NCBI RefSeq assembly: GCF_029407905.1
Contig: NC_073627.1
Span: forward strand, 158,663,697 to 158,727,696
Length of the DNA: 64,000 bases
DNA from: Bubalus kerabau
Lineage: Eukaryota; Chordata; Mammalia; Artiodactyla; Bovidae
Reading direction: 5' to 3'
Shown: positions 45,826 to 58,997 of the stretch, piece by piece
How positions within the stretch are numbered: position 1 is the first letter of the stretch
Layout of the letters: the number at the start of each line of letters is the position of its first letter
Notes under the pieces: generated by a model
What the model was told of the DNA's origin: nothing
The model's input: only the letters and a program-made list of their open reading frames with translations
Database searches by the model: none
Translations under genes and position numbers: made by a program

Positions 45826-48800
45826 AATGAACAGAGATTGTTCTGTCATTTTTGGGATTGCATCCAAGTACTGAATTTTGGACTCTTTTGTTGACCATGA
45901 TGGCTACTCTATTTCTTCTAAGGGATTCTTGCCAACAGTAGTAGATATGGTCATCTGAGTTAAATTCACTCATTCCAGTCCATTTTAGTTCACTCATTCC
46001 TAAAATGTCGATGGTCACTCTTGCCATCTCCTGTCTGACCACTCCAATTTACCTTGATTCATGGACCTAACATTCCTGTTTCCTATGCAATATTGTTCTT
46101 TACAGCATTGGACTTTACTTCCATCACCAGGCACATCCACACCTGGGTGTTGTTTTTGCTTTGGGTGCATCTCTTCATCCTTTCTGAAGTTATTTCTCCA
46201 CTGATCTCCAGTAGCATATTGGGCACCTACTGACCTGGGGAGTTCATCTTTCAGTGTCCTATTTTTTTGCCTTTTCATACTGTTCATGGGGTTCTAAAGG
46301 CAAGAATACTGACATGGTTTGCCATTTCCTTCTCCAGTGGAACATGTTTTGTCAGAACTCTCCCCCATGACCCGTCTGTCTTGGTGGCACTAGATGGCAT
46401 GGCTCATAGTTTAATTGAGTTAGACAAGGCTGTGGTCCATGTAATCAGATTGGTTAGTTTTCTGTGATTGTGGTTTTCAGTCTATCTGCCCTCTGATGAA
46501 GAATGATAAGAGGCTTATGGAAGCTTCCTGGTGGGAGAAACTTACTGAGGGGGAAACTGGGTCTTGTTCTGATGGATGGGGCCATGCTCAGTAAATCTTT
46601 AATTCAATTTTCTGTTGATGGGTGGAGCTGTGTTCCATCCCTGCTATTTACCTGGGGCCAAACTATGGTGGAGGTAATGAAGATAATGGTGACCTTTTTC
46701 AAAAGATCCCATGCATGTACTGCTATGCTCACTGCCCCCAACCCTGCAGCAGGCCACCACTGACCCATGTCTCTGCTGGAGACTCCTGGCCGCTCAATGG
46801 GCAAGTCCCAGTCAGTCTCTTGTGGGGTCACTGCTCATTTCTCCTGGGTCCTAGTGCACACAAGGTTCTGTTTGTGCCTTCCAAAAGTCTATTTCCTAGT
46901 CCTCTGTAAGTTCTGGCAGCTCTATGGTGGGGTTAAAAGTGACCACCTCCAAGAGGGCTTATGCCATACCCAAGTCTGCTGCACCCAAAGCCCCTGTCCC
47001 TGTGGCAGTCCACTGCTGACCCATACCTCCACAGGAGATGCTCAAACACAGTTCTGTTTCAATCTCTGTGGGGTCCCTGGATCCTGGTGTGCAAAAGGTT
47101 TATTTGAGCCCTCTCAGCGTCTCTGATGGGAATGGAGTTTGATTCTAAAGGCTAATTTGCCCCTCCTACCATTTTGCTGGGGCTTCTCTGTTGTGCTTGG
47201 GAGTGGGGTACCTCTTCACAGCCACTCCAGGGCCTGCTGGGGTTTCTCTGACCTTGGATGTGGGGTATCTCCTCACAGCCATTCCAGTGAAGTGCAGCCA
47301 CAGCTCCTGACCTTGGACTTGGGGTATCACCTCATTCAATATCACAGTAATCCAAGCCTATGCCCCGACCAGTAATACTAAAGAAGCTGAAGTTGAACAG
47401 TTCTATGAAGACCTACAAGACCTTCTAGAACTAACACCAAAAAAAATGTCCTTTTCTCATAGGGGACTGGAATTCAAAAGTAGGAAGTCGAGAGATACCT
47501 GGAGTAATAGGAGAACTTGGCCTTGGAGTACAGAATGAAGCAGGGCAATAGCTAATAGAATTTTGCCAAGAGAATACACTGGTCATAGCAAACACCCTCT
47601 TCTAGCAACACAAGAGAAGACTCTACACATGGTATCATCAGATGGTCAATACCGAAATCAGACGGATTATATTCTTTGCAGCCAAAGATGTAGAAGTTCT
47701 ATACAGTCAGCAAAAACAAGACCAGGAGCTGACTGTGGCTCAGATCATGAACTTCTTATTGCCAAGTTCAGACTTAAATTGAAGAAAGTAGGGAAAACCA
47801 CTAGACCATTCCGGTATGACCTAAATCAAATCCCTTAATATTATACAGTGGAAGTGAGAAATTGATTCAAGGGATTAGATCTGATAGACAGAGTGCCTGA
47901 TGTACTATGGACAGAGGTTCATGACATTGTACAGGAGACAGGGATCAAGACCATCCCCAAGAAAAAGAAATGCAAAAAAGCAAAATGGCTGTCTAAGGAG
48001 GCCTTGCAAATAGCTGTGAAAAGAAGAGAAGTGAAAAACAAAGGAGAAAGGGAAAGATATACCCATTTGAATGCAGAGTTCCAAAGAATGGCAAGGAGAG
48101 ATAAGAAAGCCTTCCTCAGTGATCAGTGCAAAGAAACAGAGGAAAACAATAGAATGGGAAAGTCTAGAGATCTCTTCAAGAAAATTAAAGATACCAAGGG
48201 AACATTTCATGCAAGATGGGCTCAATAAAGGACAGAAATGGTATGGACTTAACAGAAGCAGAAGATATTAAGAATACACAGAAGAACTACACAAAAAAGG
48301 TCTTCGTGACCCAGATAACTACGATGGTATGATCACTCACCTAAAGCTAGATGTCCTGGAATGTGAAGTCAAGTGGGCCTTAGGAAGCATCAATATGAAC
48401 AAAGCTAGTGGAGCTGATGGAATTCCAGTCGAGCTATTTCAAATCCTAAAATATGATGCTATGAAAGTGCTGCACTCAATATGCCAGCAAATTTGGAAAA
48501 CTCAGCAGTGGCCACAGGACTGGAAAACGTCAGTTTTCATTCCAATTCCTAAGGAAAGCAGTGCCAAAGAATGCTCAAACTATCACACAATTGCACTCAT
48601 CTTACACACTAGCAAAGTAATGCTCAAAATTCTCCAAGCCAGGCTTCAGCAATATGTGAGCCGTGAACTTCCAGTTGTTCAAGCAGTTTTAGAAAAGGCA
48701 GAGGAACCAGAGATCATATTGCCAACATCTGTTGGATTATCTAAAAAGCAAGAGAGTTTCAGAAAAACATCTATTTCTGCTTTACTGACTAGGCCAAAGC

Positions 48801-49869
48801 CTTTGACTGTGTGGGTCACAACAAACTGTGAAAAATTCTCCAAGACATTGGAATACCAGACCATCTGACCTGCCTCTTGAGAAATCTGTATGCAGGTCAG
48901 GAAGCAACAGTTAGAACAGGATGTGGAACAACAGACAGTTTCCAAATTGGGAAAGGAGTACGTCAAATCTATATATTGTCACCCTGGTTATTTAATTTAT
49001 ATGCAGAGTACATCATGAGAAATGTTGGGTTGGAGGAAGCACAAGCTGGAATCAAGATTGCTGGGAGAAATATTAATAACCTCAGGTATGCAGATGACAA
49101 CACCCTTATGGCAGAAAGTGAAAAAGAACTAAAGAGCCTCTTGATGAAAGTGAAAGAGGAGAGTGAAAAAGTTGGCTTAAAGCTCAACATTCAGAAAACT
49201 AAGATCATGGCCTCTGGTCCCATCACTTCATGGCCAATAGATGGGGAAACAGTGGAAACAGTGTCAGACTTTATTTTTTGGGGCTTCAAAATCACTGCCG
49301 ATGGTGACTGCAGCCATGAAATTAAAAGACACTTGCTCATGGAAGGAAAGCTATGACCAACCTAGATAGCATATTAAAAAGCAGAGACATTACTTTGCTA
49401 ACAGAGGTCTGTCTAGTCAAGGTTGTGGTTTTTCCAGTGGTCATGTATGGATGTGAGAGTTGGACTATGAAGAAAACTGGGCACCAAAGAATTGATGCTT
49501 TTAAACTGTGGTGTTGCAGAAGACTCTTGAGAGTCCCTTGGACTGCAAGGAGATCCAACCAGTTCATCCTAAAGAAAATCAGTCCTGAATATTCATTGGA
49601 AGGACTGATGCTGAAGCTGAAACTCCGATACTTTAGCTACCTGATATGAAGAACTGATTCATTTGAAAAGATCCTGATGCTGGGAAAGATTGAAGAAGGG
49701 AGGAGAAGGGGCCGACAGAGGATGAGATGGTTGATGGCATCATCGACTCAGTGGGTATGAATTTGAGTAAACTCCAGTAGTTGGTGATGGACAGGGAGGC
49801 CTAGAGTGCTGTAGTCCATGGCATCAAAAAGAGTCGGACACGACTGAGTGACTGAACTGAATTGAACTG
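45826..49869 (+). mobile_element. Near full-length BovB with 5' inversion (4.0 kb)
   Basis: 45826-47330 is the BovB 5' region in minus orientation. 47331-49869 is the rest in plus orientation, from cattcaatatcacagtaatc through endonuclease and reverse-transcriptase parts to the tail. In element order the two pieces abut with about 10 bases missing. The repeat agtctgatgga/agtttgatgga at 45815-45825 and 49870-49880 (10 of 11) brackets the whole, so it is one insertion. Frames are broken (for example 48329-48868 and 48877-49356, the latter with YADD), so it is inactive. Confidence 0.9.
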
Positions 49870-49880
49870 AGTTTGATGGA

Positions 49881-50105
49881 CAATAGTGAGCTCTGAACAC
49901 CATGAACAGATCTTCTGACACTATGTCATGCTGACTCTGGACCTAGTCATTACAAAACTTACTACTTACAGGTCAGGCAGTGAGCTTTGCACATTTCGAA
50001 TTCTGCAAAAATAGGTATCATTTTCATATTTTACAGATTAAGATGCTGAGGTTTGGGTAAACTAATAATCAAATTCTGATAGCTAGTTATTAGTAAGATT
50101 CAGCC
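49881..50105 (-). repeat. MIR-derived sequence
   Basis: The first part continues the MIR at 45640. A second reversed MIR core reads cattttcatattttacagat then taagatgctgaggtttgggt. Confidence 0.55.
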
Positions 50106-50419
50106 CTTGTTCTTTTCCCTAACATGCAGACCAGGTTTCATTCACGTGTGGACCACAGTTACCTATTATGACACTTGGTACCTGAAGAGGGCTCTATACA
50201 TGTGTGTCAAATCAATTAATTTACCACTATTCTTCTATTCTCTCTTTACCCATTTGACTTGTATTCATCCTTCTATTTTCAGCCATCACTTCCCTAACCA
50301 GCTGACTAGGTCAGAGGCTCCTTTCCTCATAGTACACATACTTTTCTTTTGTAGAACTTATCACAGTTCCACTTTTAAAATTTAACTGTGTAATAGTTTA
50401 ATGTCTAGCCTTTTATCTT
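50106..50419. other. Intronic spacer, nothing recognised
   Basis: No supported feature. Confidence 0.5.
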
Positions 50420-50520
50420 CTCACTGGACTGGAAGCTCTATGTAAAACATTTAACTAATTGTTGTATTCCAGTGCCTTTCATCATGTAGTTGCTCAATAA
50501 TACGCTTGATGAATGATGGA
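50420..50520 (+). repeat. L2 3' end fragment
   Basis: ctggactggaagctctatgt, then gtagttgctcaataatacgc, fits the L2 3' UTR. Confidence 0.7.
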
Positions 50521-51120
50521 TTCTTTGAACCCAGAGGGAGATGAGAACTTTGCCATCCCACTTAGCACAGATTGGGCTAACAATAGAGCTTACAACTCAG
50601 GCTTTTGAAATGAACCCTCCTTTTAAGGTAAAAGGATCTTAGGTCAGTAATTAGAATACCTTTGCTTATATAGTCCTTTTTAGAAATAATCTAAATAATA
50701 ATCTTAAAATAATCCTTTTTAGAAGTCAATTTTCTCACATTATACTGTGCAATATTGTTATGGCCTATGAACTATTTCTAGGAAAATTCTGCACTTCTTT
50801 TCTTTGTCGAGTGCATCAATACAGCACTGCTTCCCAAGACACCGAAGGGAGTTGGGAACCAGCAGATCCAGGCTTGGAATTCCAGAGGAGGATGAGTGAG
50901 CCTTGTGTCGTCTCCTTTCCATGTTTTCCTGCTGCCTTTCATTCATGCCTCTGCATGGCATGGCTCTCATGCATGTGAAGGGAGCAGTTTTGAGAATGGA
51001 AAGTCCCTTCAACATTAACATAAATAACCAGGGTCTATGGGAGGAAGCATTCTGTTAGCCTGACTGGGACCCCTCTCTAACCTGGAGAGGTATTACAAAC
51101 ACTGCCGTTTCTCCAGTCTA
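50521..51120. other. Intronic spacer, nothing recognised
   Basis: Short ORFs on both strands near 50760-51020 carry no recognisable domain. Confidence 0.45.
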
Positions 51121-52020
51121 AGCCACCATCATTCCTGCTCTCTGCACATTCCCTCTTTTCCCTCCAATCCAGTCAGAGTAATCTTCCTAGAGCCCCAAAG
51201 TGGTCATGTCACCCACTTGTTTCACATCTACCAGTGGCTTCTCATTGCTCTGGGATGAAGCTGAAACTCTGGCCTCAGCATGATCCAGCTCCCACCACCT
51301 TTCCACTTTCATCTTCCCACTCTCCCCTGGGCCCCGAAGCTTTAGCCAGTTCTCCCAGTTCTTCCAACATATACCTTTTGCTTGATCAGGTCTCTTGCCC
51401 ATAGCCTTCACTCTACCTGGGATGCTTCCCTTTGTGTGCTGCTGCTACTGCTAAGTCGCTTCAGTCGTGTCCGACTCTGTGCAACCCCATGGACTGCAGC
51501 CCACCAGGCTCCCCCGTCCCTGGGATTCTCCAGGCAAGAACACTGGAGTGGGTTGCCATTTCCTTCTCCAATGCATGAAAGTGGAAAGTGAAAGTGAAGT
51601 CACTCAGTCGTGTCTGACTCTTAGCGACCCCATGGACTGCAGCCTACGAGGCTCCTCCATCCATGGGATTTTCCAGGCAACAGTACTAGAGTGGGGTGCC
51701 ATTGCCTTCTCCTCCCTTTGTGTAGCTAATTCTAAAATGTCACATCCTCAGAGAAGCCTTTGCTGACCCCTAGACTAGATCAGGCCACCCTCCCATTGTA
51801 CCCTGCAATTTTATATCACATTAGTAACACCTGGGACTATTTGTTCAATGTCTACTTTTCCTGCCTGCTTTTACATTTCCATGAGTGTTGGGCCTATGCC
51901 TGTCTCATTTGTGAAGTCATAAGTCCTCAGCAAATGTTAGCTGCTATTATTCTCATCATCATTATCATCATGAAGCAAATACAGTGCTTGGTATACAGAG
52001 CAGATCCCTGATAAGTATTG
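51121..52020 (+). repeat. L2 LINE fragment, split by a Bov-A2 SINE
   Basis: accagtggcttctcattgct, atgatccagctcccaccacc and cctcagagaagcctttgctg follow the order of the L2 3' region on either side of the SINE. Confidence 0.8.
51438..51712 (-). mobile_element. Bov-A2 dimeric SINE
   Basis: Two BovA monomers with a (TGC)n-like tail. The exact 11-bp duplication tccctttgtgt lies at 51427-51437 and 51713-51723. Confidence 0.95.
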
Positions 52021-52062
52021 GTGTAATAAGTCATCATTATTGAAACAAAATTCTCTTAGGTT

Positions 52063-52631
52063 CAGTCAGTTCAGTTCAGTCACTCAGTTGTGTCCGACTC
52101 TTTGCGATCTCATGAATCGCAGCATGCCAGGCCTCCCTGTCCATCACCAACTCCCGGAGTTCACTCAGACTCAAGTCCATAGAGTTAGTGATGCCATCCA
52201 GCCATCTCATCCTCTGTCGGCCCCTTCTCCTCCTGCCCCCAATCTCTCCCAGCATCAGAGTCTTTTCCAAGGAGTCAGCTCTTCGCATGAGGTGGCCAAA
52301 GTATTGGAGTTTCAGCTTTAGCATTATTTCTTCCAAAGAACACCCAGGGCTGATCTCCTTCAGAATGGACTGGTTGGATCTCCTTGCAGTCCAAGGGACT
52401 CTCAAGAGTCTTCTCCAACACCACAGTTCAAAAGCATCAATTTTTCAGCGCTCAGCTTTCTTCACAGTCCAACTCTCACATTCATACATGACCACTGGAA
52501 AAACCATAGCCTTGACTAGACGGACCTTTGTTGGCAAAGTAATGTCTCTGCTTTTGAATATGCTATCTAGGTTGGTCATAACTTTTCTTCCAAGGAGTAA
52601 GCGTCTTTTAATTTCATGGCTGCAGTCACCA
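52063..52631 (-). mobile_element. BovB 3' fragment, sense to GRIN3A
   Basis: Exact 11-bp duplication tctcttaggtt at 52052-52062 and 52632-52642. A 109-codon minus-strand frame (52076-52405) remains open. Confidence 0.95.
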
Positions 52632-52778
52632 TCTCTTAGGTTAGATACATTAAAAATAGACACTTGTGTCACACTTCATGTTGTCTTCCTTTTAAACACT
52701 AAAATTTTCCCTTTAATTCTTATCTTAATTCTTTTGAAATAGTATGTTCTTTTTATTCTCTATATGTGAGATTCTAAC

Positions 52779-52799
52779 AAAAAAAAAAAAAAAAAAAAA
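52779..52799 (+). repeat. Poly(A) run of 21
   Basis: It is uninterrupted and not clearly attached to a recognised retroelement. Confidence 0.9.
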
Positions 52800-53283
52800 G
52801 GATGAGCTACTCGGCAGTCACAGAATAATAGAATCAGAAAAGGGATCTAAGAAGCTATTGATGCAACTGGATAGACTAGCATAGTCCACCCTTTGGGTCC
52901 ATGTGGTGTGTAATTCAAACATCCAGGGATATCAGAAAGCCTGCATCCAGGAGGGAGGATAAAGGCATACAGAGGTAAAGTAGTTCAGCTGCATTACAAG
53001 CATCACCAGGAAGCCCCAGAGAGAGAAAAATTTCTTTAAAGTTTCAGCTAAATATTTTACCGGCTCTTCCAATTCTGTTTATATTTGTGTCAGCCTCTTC
53101 AGGCCTTGGGGAGATATCTAAGGTTAAACTACCCATTTGTATGTGAATTGTTCAGTATTAATGGAATACTGAACTCTACCCAGAGCACCTGTGTTGAGAA
53201 TAATCAGACATTTTGAAGAAAGCAAAGTGGCTCAAAACAAAATGGAAGCAAACTCAAGAAACAATCAAGCTTCTCTGTCTATG
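52800..53283. other. Intronic spacer, nothing recognised
   Basis: No supported feature. Confidence 0.5.
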
Positions 53284-53297
53284 GTAGATGTAATGAG

Positions 53298-53495
53298 TGT
53301 GAAAGTGTTAGTCACTTAGCCATGTCCGACTCTTTGGGACCCCATAGACTGTAGCCTGCCAGGCTCCTCTGTCCACGGAATTCCCCAGGCAAGAACACTG
53401 CAGTGGGTAGCCAATCCCTTCTCTAGAGGATCTTTGTGACCCAGGGGTTGAACTTGGGTCAGATTCTTTACCATCTGAGCCACCAGGAAAGCTCT
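53298..53495 (-). mobile_element. Bov-tA SINE
   Basis: The minus-strand body and head (aaagaatctgacccaagttc region) are flanked by gtagatg at 53284-53290 and 53496-53502. Confidence 0.88.
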
Positions 53496-53502
53496 GTAGA
53501 TG

Positions 53503-54109
53503 ATTTCAATTAAAAAACAATCTTAATGTTGGGTATTTTCACTTGGGGGTCTATATTTGTACTTATCTGAGATTGTTACTTAAATGGGTGGAATGTAGTC
53601 ACTAGGCCTGGTAAAGTGTCCTGTGGAGGTGGGTGGAAAAGACCATTTTTAATTTTACCAATGGAATGGGATATAGTAGGTATTGGGACCTTAGTTCCTC
53701 CTCATGCCAATGTATTACCCACCTAAAACTTGTGGACTCTCTAAATGGGGTGGTCTCAGAGTTCAGAGGAGCTTTAAAAGTCATCTGCTCTATCCAGTGA
53801 TGGCTGAGTCCTTGATAGCAAAGCTAAATCTATTACTTGGATTTTCTTCAAAATGTAGATACTGACTCATTAGGTCTAGGTTAGAGTCTGTGAATCAACA
53901 TTTTAGCAGGCTTCCTATTGATGCTGATACCTTGGTTCGTGGATCAAACTTTAAGTAGCAAAACTTTATTTATAACATCACTATTATATTTCTGTTAAGT
54001 CTCTGCTTGGATGTCTCCAGTGACAAGGGAATCACTTTTCTTGAAGCATATCTTCTGTATAGGAAGGATGTCTTTGTTTCCCACCCAACAAATCTATTTG
54101 AATATGTAA
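53503..54109. other. Intronic spacer, nothing recognised
   Basis: No supported feature. Confidence 0.5.
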
Positions 54110-54330
54110 TAATAGTAAAATAACAGCTAATATTTACAAATATTTACTATATGCTAACATAGTTAAATATAATGATATTGCTGCTTTTATTATTTATTGC
54201 TACATATGAGAATTGAGATTCACGGAGATTTCAGCACATTGTCTTAGGCCAGCAGAAAGAGATAAATTAAGATCTGAATCTGATTCTGATTTGAAGCCCT
54301 TAGCCTTTTTTAGCACTACATTCTGCCTTT
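54110..54330 (-). repeat. MIR SINE
   Basis: acagctaatatttacaaata, tgagaattgagattcacgg and aagatctgaatctgattctg follow the reversed MIR order. Confidence 0.6.
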
Positions 54331-54567
54331 ATAGACTTGTGTTATTGTCCAAGTTTTGGTGATGACTTTAAATAATACAAACCTGTCTGTGCTACAAATT
54401 CAAAATCATTTTGGTTGTTATAGATGTGACTGTATGATTCATATTGCAAACTAGGACATTTCTTTAAAAGGGAACACTATTGATTATTACAGAGACAGCA
54501 GACGCACCAGAATTATCCCCAACAAACAGGGATGTGTGTTCACTGAGTTATTACTCACTTTCTGAAC

Positions 54568-54623
54568 ATTGTTGTTGCTCAGTTGCTCAGTCATGTCTGA
54601 CTCTTTGCTACCTCATGGAGTAC
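54568..54623 (-). mobile_element. BovA-type SINE fragment
   Basis: ttgttgctcagttgctcagt, then catgtctgactctttg; only the terminal segment remains. Confidence 0.7.
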
Positions 54624-54744
54624 ATGAACATTAGAAAACAGAAAAATGAGGCTGAAAACAATGTTACACAGTGTTTCTGTAATGTGAATTACTGAGTAAA
54701 TTTTATATCACAGTATTTTTCCATGTTATTCCCATTTTCTTTTT

Positions 54745-55253
54745 TACAATTTTTAAAAATTTATTTATTTTTATTGAAGGATAATTGCTTTACAGAGTTT
54801 TGCTGTTTTCTGTCAAACCTCAACATGAATCAGCCATAGGTATATATATATCCTCTCCCTTTTGAAACTCCCTCCTATCTCCCTCCCCATCCTACCCCTC
54901 TAGATTGAAACAGAGTCCCTGCTTGAGTTTCCTGAGCCATAGAACAAATTCCTGTTGGCTATCTATTTTACATATGGTAATGTAAGTCTCCATGTTGCTC
55001 TCTCCATACATCTCACCCTCTCTTCCCCTCTCCGCATGTCCATAAGTCCATATTCTCTATGTCTGTTTCTCCATTGTTGCCCTGTAAATAAATTCTTCAG
55101 TTACCATTTTTCTAGATTCCATATATATGCATTAGAATATGGTATTTATCTTTCTCTTTCTGACTCACTTCACTCTGTATAATAGGTTCTAGGTTCATCC
55201 ACCTTATTAGAACTGACTCAAATGCATTCCTTTTTATGGCTGAGTAATATTAC
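54745..55253 (-). mobile_element. L1 3' end, 5'-truncated
   Basis: It is nearly the same sequence as 17800-18280 in the large L1 of this window (caacatgaatcagccatagg, ttctaggttcatccacct), ending at tggctgagtaatatta. Confidence 0.92.
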
Positions 55254-55289
55254 AGAATATTACAGAAGCAAGGTTCTCCTTTATTTGCA

Positions 55290-55385
55290 TTTAAATTTCT
55301 TTATTGAAGTATAGTTGATGTATAATATTATATAAATTATATGTGTAAAATATAGTGATTCACAATTTTTACTGCCTTTTTTCTT
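55290..55385 (-). mobile_element. Old L1 3' end fragment
   Basis: tttctttattgaagtatagt, then tgatgtataatattatat, is a reversed older L1 terminus. Confidence 0.65.
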
Positions 55386-55500
55386 TTCAGTCTGTAATCT
55401 CTAGTCAACAACATTCTTTGACATTACCTTTGATTTACTTGAGCTGTAGCCCAGGTTCGTCTGACAACTTGAGTCATTGCATCAAATCCCTTGTACAGAC

Positions 55501-55706
55501 TAGGGGTTAGCAAACTATGTCCCATGGGCCAAAGCCAGCCTGCCACTTGCTTTTGTAAATCAAGTTTTACTGAAACCCAGCCAGGCCCCATCATTTGTAT
55601 TGTCTACTGCTTTTGAACTACAAAGGTAAGAGCTGGGACTATATGGTTTCACAAAGCCTAAAATATTTACTGTTAGGCTCAAATAGAAAATGTTTGCTGG
55701 CCCCTG
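55501..55706 (+). mobile_element. Non-autonomous hAT (Charlie-like) fossil
   Basis: Terminal inverted repeats taggggttagcaaac and gtttgctggcccctg bound about 206 bp. The flanking 8-mers gtacagac and atatggac agree at 5 of 8 positions. Confidence 0.8.
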
Positions 55707-55805
55707 ATATGGACAATAATTGATCAGACTATTGCTTTGACTCCTCTAGTCTACAATCTGAACAGTTGCTTAAGTGGTGCCACCTTTGGAGGTGAATAAA
55801 CAGAG

Positions 55806-56034
55806 GTGCATGCATGCTCAGTCATTTTAGTCATGCCCAGCTCTTTGTGACCCCATGGACTATAGCCCACCAGGCTCCTCTGAACATGGGATTCTTCAGG
55901 TAAGGATACTGAAGTGGGTTGCTGTGACCTCCTCCAGAGGATCTTCCCAACCCAGGGATCAAACCTGAATCTCGTGTCTCCTACATTAGCAGGTGGGTTC
56001 TTTTCTTCATCACTAGTACCTCCTGGGAAGCCCA
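55806..56034 (-). mobile_element. Bov-tA SINE
   Basis: Exact 11-bp duplication aataaacagag at 55795-55805 and 56035-56045. The tRNA-like head ends at gggaagcc. Confidence 0.95.
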
Positions 56035-56075
56035 AATAAACAGAGCTAGATTTGGTAAATCTCAGTAGATTTCTT

Positions 56076-58581
56076 CAGTTCAGTTCAGTCCAGATGCTCA
56101 GTCACATCCAACTTTTGTGACCCCATGGACTGCAGCACACCGGCCTCCCTGTCCATCACCAACTCCTGGAGTTTACCCAGACTCATGTCCATTGAGTCAG
56201 TGATGCCATCCTACCATCGCAACCTCTGTCGTCCCCTTCTCCTGCCTTCAATCTTTCCCAGCATCAGGGTCTTTTCAAATGAGTCAGCTCTTCGCATCAG
56301 GTGGCCAAAGTATTGGAGTTTCAGCTTCAGCATCAGCCCTTCCAATGAATATTCAGGACTGATTTCCTTAGGATAGACTGGTTGGATCTCCTTGCGGTGC
56401 AAGGACTCTCAAGGGTCTTCTCCATCACCACAGTTCAAAAGCATCAATTCTTCAGTGCTCAACTTTCTTTATAGTCAAACTCTCACTCATACATGACTAC
56501 TGGAAAAACCACATCCTTGACTAGATGGACCTTTTGGGAAAGTAATGTCTCTGCTTTTTAATATGATGTCTAGGTTGGTCATAACTTTCCTTCCAAGGAG
56601 CAAGCATCTTTTAATTTCATGGCTGCAGTGACCATCTGCAGCGATTTTGGAGCTCCCCAAAATAAAGTCAGCCACTGTTTCCATTGTTTCCCCATCTATT
56701 TGCCATGAAGTGATGGGACTGGATGACATAATCTTTCTTTTCTGAATGTTGAGTTTTAAGCCAACTTTTTCACTCTCTCACTTTCATCAAGAGGTTCTTC
56801 AGTTCTTCTTCACTTTTTGCCATAGGGGTGGTGTCATCTGCTTATCTGAGGTTATTGATATTTCTCCTGGCAATCTTGATTCCAGCTTGTGCTTCCTCCA
56901 GCCCAGAGTTTCTCATGATGTACTCTGCATATAAGTTAAATAAGTAGGGTGACAATATACAGCCTTGATGTACTCCTTTTCCTATTTGGAACCAGTCTGT
57001 TGTTCCATGTCCAGTTCTAACTGTTCTAACTTCCTGACCTGCATACAATTTCTCAAGAGACAGGTCAGGTGGTCTGGTATTCCCATCTCTTTCAGAATTT
57101 CCCACAGTTTGTGGTGATCCACCAGTCAAAGACTTTGGCATAGTCAATAAAGCAGAAATAGATGTTTTTCTGGAACTCTCTTGCTTTTTCAGTGATCCAG
57201 CGGATGTTGGCAATTTGATCTCTGGTTCCTCTGCCTTTTCCAGAACCAGCTTGAACATCTGGAAGTTAATGGTTCATGTATTGCTGAAGCCTGGCTTGGA
57301 GAATTTTGAGCATTACTTTGCTAGCATGTGAGATGAGTGCAATTATGCGGTAGTTTGTGCATTCTTTGGCATTGCCTTTCTTTGGGATTGGAATGAAAAC
57401 TGACCTTTTCCAGTCCTGTGGCCACTGCTGAGTTTTCCAAATTTGCTGGCATATTGAGTGCAGCAATTTCACAGCATCATTTTTTAGCGTTTGAACTAGT
57501 TCAACTAGAATTCCATCATGTCCACTAGCTTTACCACTTGACTTCACATTCCAGGATGTTTGGCTCTAGGTGAGTGATCACACCATCATGACTATCTGGG
57601 TCATGAAGATCTTTTTTGTATAGTTCTTCTGTGTATTCTTGCCACCTCTTCTTAATATCTCTGTTTCTGTTAGGTCCATGCCATTTCTGTCCTTTATTGA
57701 GCCCATCTTTGCATGAAATGTTCCCTTGGTATCTCTAATTTTCTTGAAGAGATCTTTAGTGTTTCCCATTCTATTGTTTTCCTCTATTTCTTTGCATTGA
57801 TCACTGAGGAAGGCTTTCTTATCTCTCCTTGCTATTCTTTGGAACTCTGCATTCAAATAGGTATATCTTTCCTTTTCTCCTTTGCTTTTCGCTTCTTTTC
57901 TTTTCACAGCTATTTGTAAGTTCTCCTCAGACAGCCATTTTGCTTTTCTGCATTTCTTTTTCTTGGGGATGGTATTGATCCTTGTCTCCTATACAGTGTC
58001 ACGAACCTCCATCCATAGTTTATTAGGCACTCTGTCTATCAGATCTAGTCCCTTAAATCTATTTCTCATTTCCTCTGTATAATCATAAGGGATTTGATTT
58101 AGGTCATACTTGAATGGTCTAGTGGTTTTCCCTATTTTCTTCAATTTCAGTCTGAATTTGGCAATAAGAAGTTCATAATTTGAGCCACAGTCAGCTTCTG
58201 GTCTTGTTTTTGCTGACTGAATAGAGCTTCTCCATCTTTGGCTGTAAAGAATATAATCGATTTGATTTCTGTGTTGGCCATCTGGTGATGTCCATGTATA
58301 GAGTCTTCTCTTGTGCTGTTGGAAAAGGGTGTTTGCTATGACCAGTGCGTTCTCTTAGCAAAACTCTATTAGCCTTTGCCCTGCTTCATTCTGTACTCCA
58401 AGCCCAAATTTGCCTGTTACTCCAGGTCTTTCTTGACTTCCTACTTTTGCATTCTAGTCCCTTATAATGAAAAGGACACCTTTTTTGGGTGTTAGTTCTA
58501 AAAGATCTTGTAGGTCTTCATAGAACCATTCAACTTCAGCTTCTTCAGCTTTACTGGTCAGGGCATACACTTGGATTACCG
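56076..58581 (-). mobile_element. BovB LINE copy, 2.5 kb, decayed, sense to GRIN3A
   Basis: It runs from the 3' tail (cagttcagttcagtccagat) up to the endonuclease region ending at cacttggattac. Many frameshifts are present. Remnant frames such as 56842-57258 and 57266-57547 keep reverse-transcriptase sequence, but the YADD segment is broken by a stop. Confidence 0.92.
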
Positions 58582-58997
58582 CTTCTTGGTGCTGCCTAAA
58601 TTTAGGCCTTAGCAATGATGATACATCTCATTTCTAGCTGCATGGAATATCAACACCCAGCAGGAGGTCCAGACTACTAAAGCCCTTTGTTTCTTTCTAG
58701 GACCAGTGGCAGGAAGGCTCTGGTCATGCAATTTCAAATAGAAGCATTTGTATGATGTTGGACTAATTTTGAATTTAATCTTAAATCCTAGTGGCAGGTG
58801 CTATTGGAGCAGCCTCCACAGGCCCAAAGTTATGACAACTGGCCAGTGACACACATATTCACTTTAGCTAAGTTATTTCTTCATTTCATCCTCTTATTTG
58901 CCATTTCCTCCAGTTCTCATCCTTTTGATGCAGATTTTGTATATCTGCCATCTTATCAAAGCTGGAGTAATCATTATTTCTATGTTGTTTCTTCCAT
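58582..58997. other. Intronic spacer, nothing recognised
   Basis: No supported feature. Confidence 0.5.

Noticed and set aside
46267..47375. Clustered plus-strand ORFs of 66-119 codons
   Set aside because: They read antisense through the inverted 5' region of BovB.
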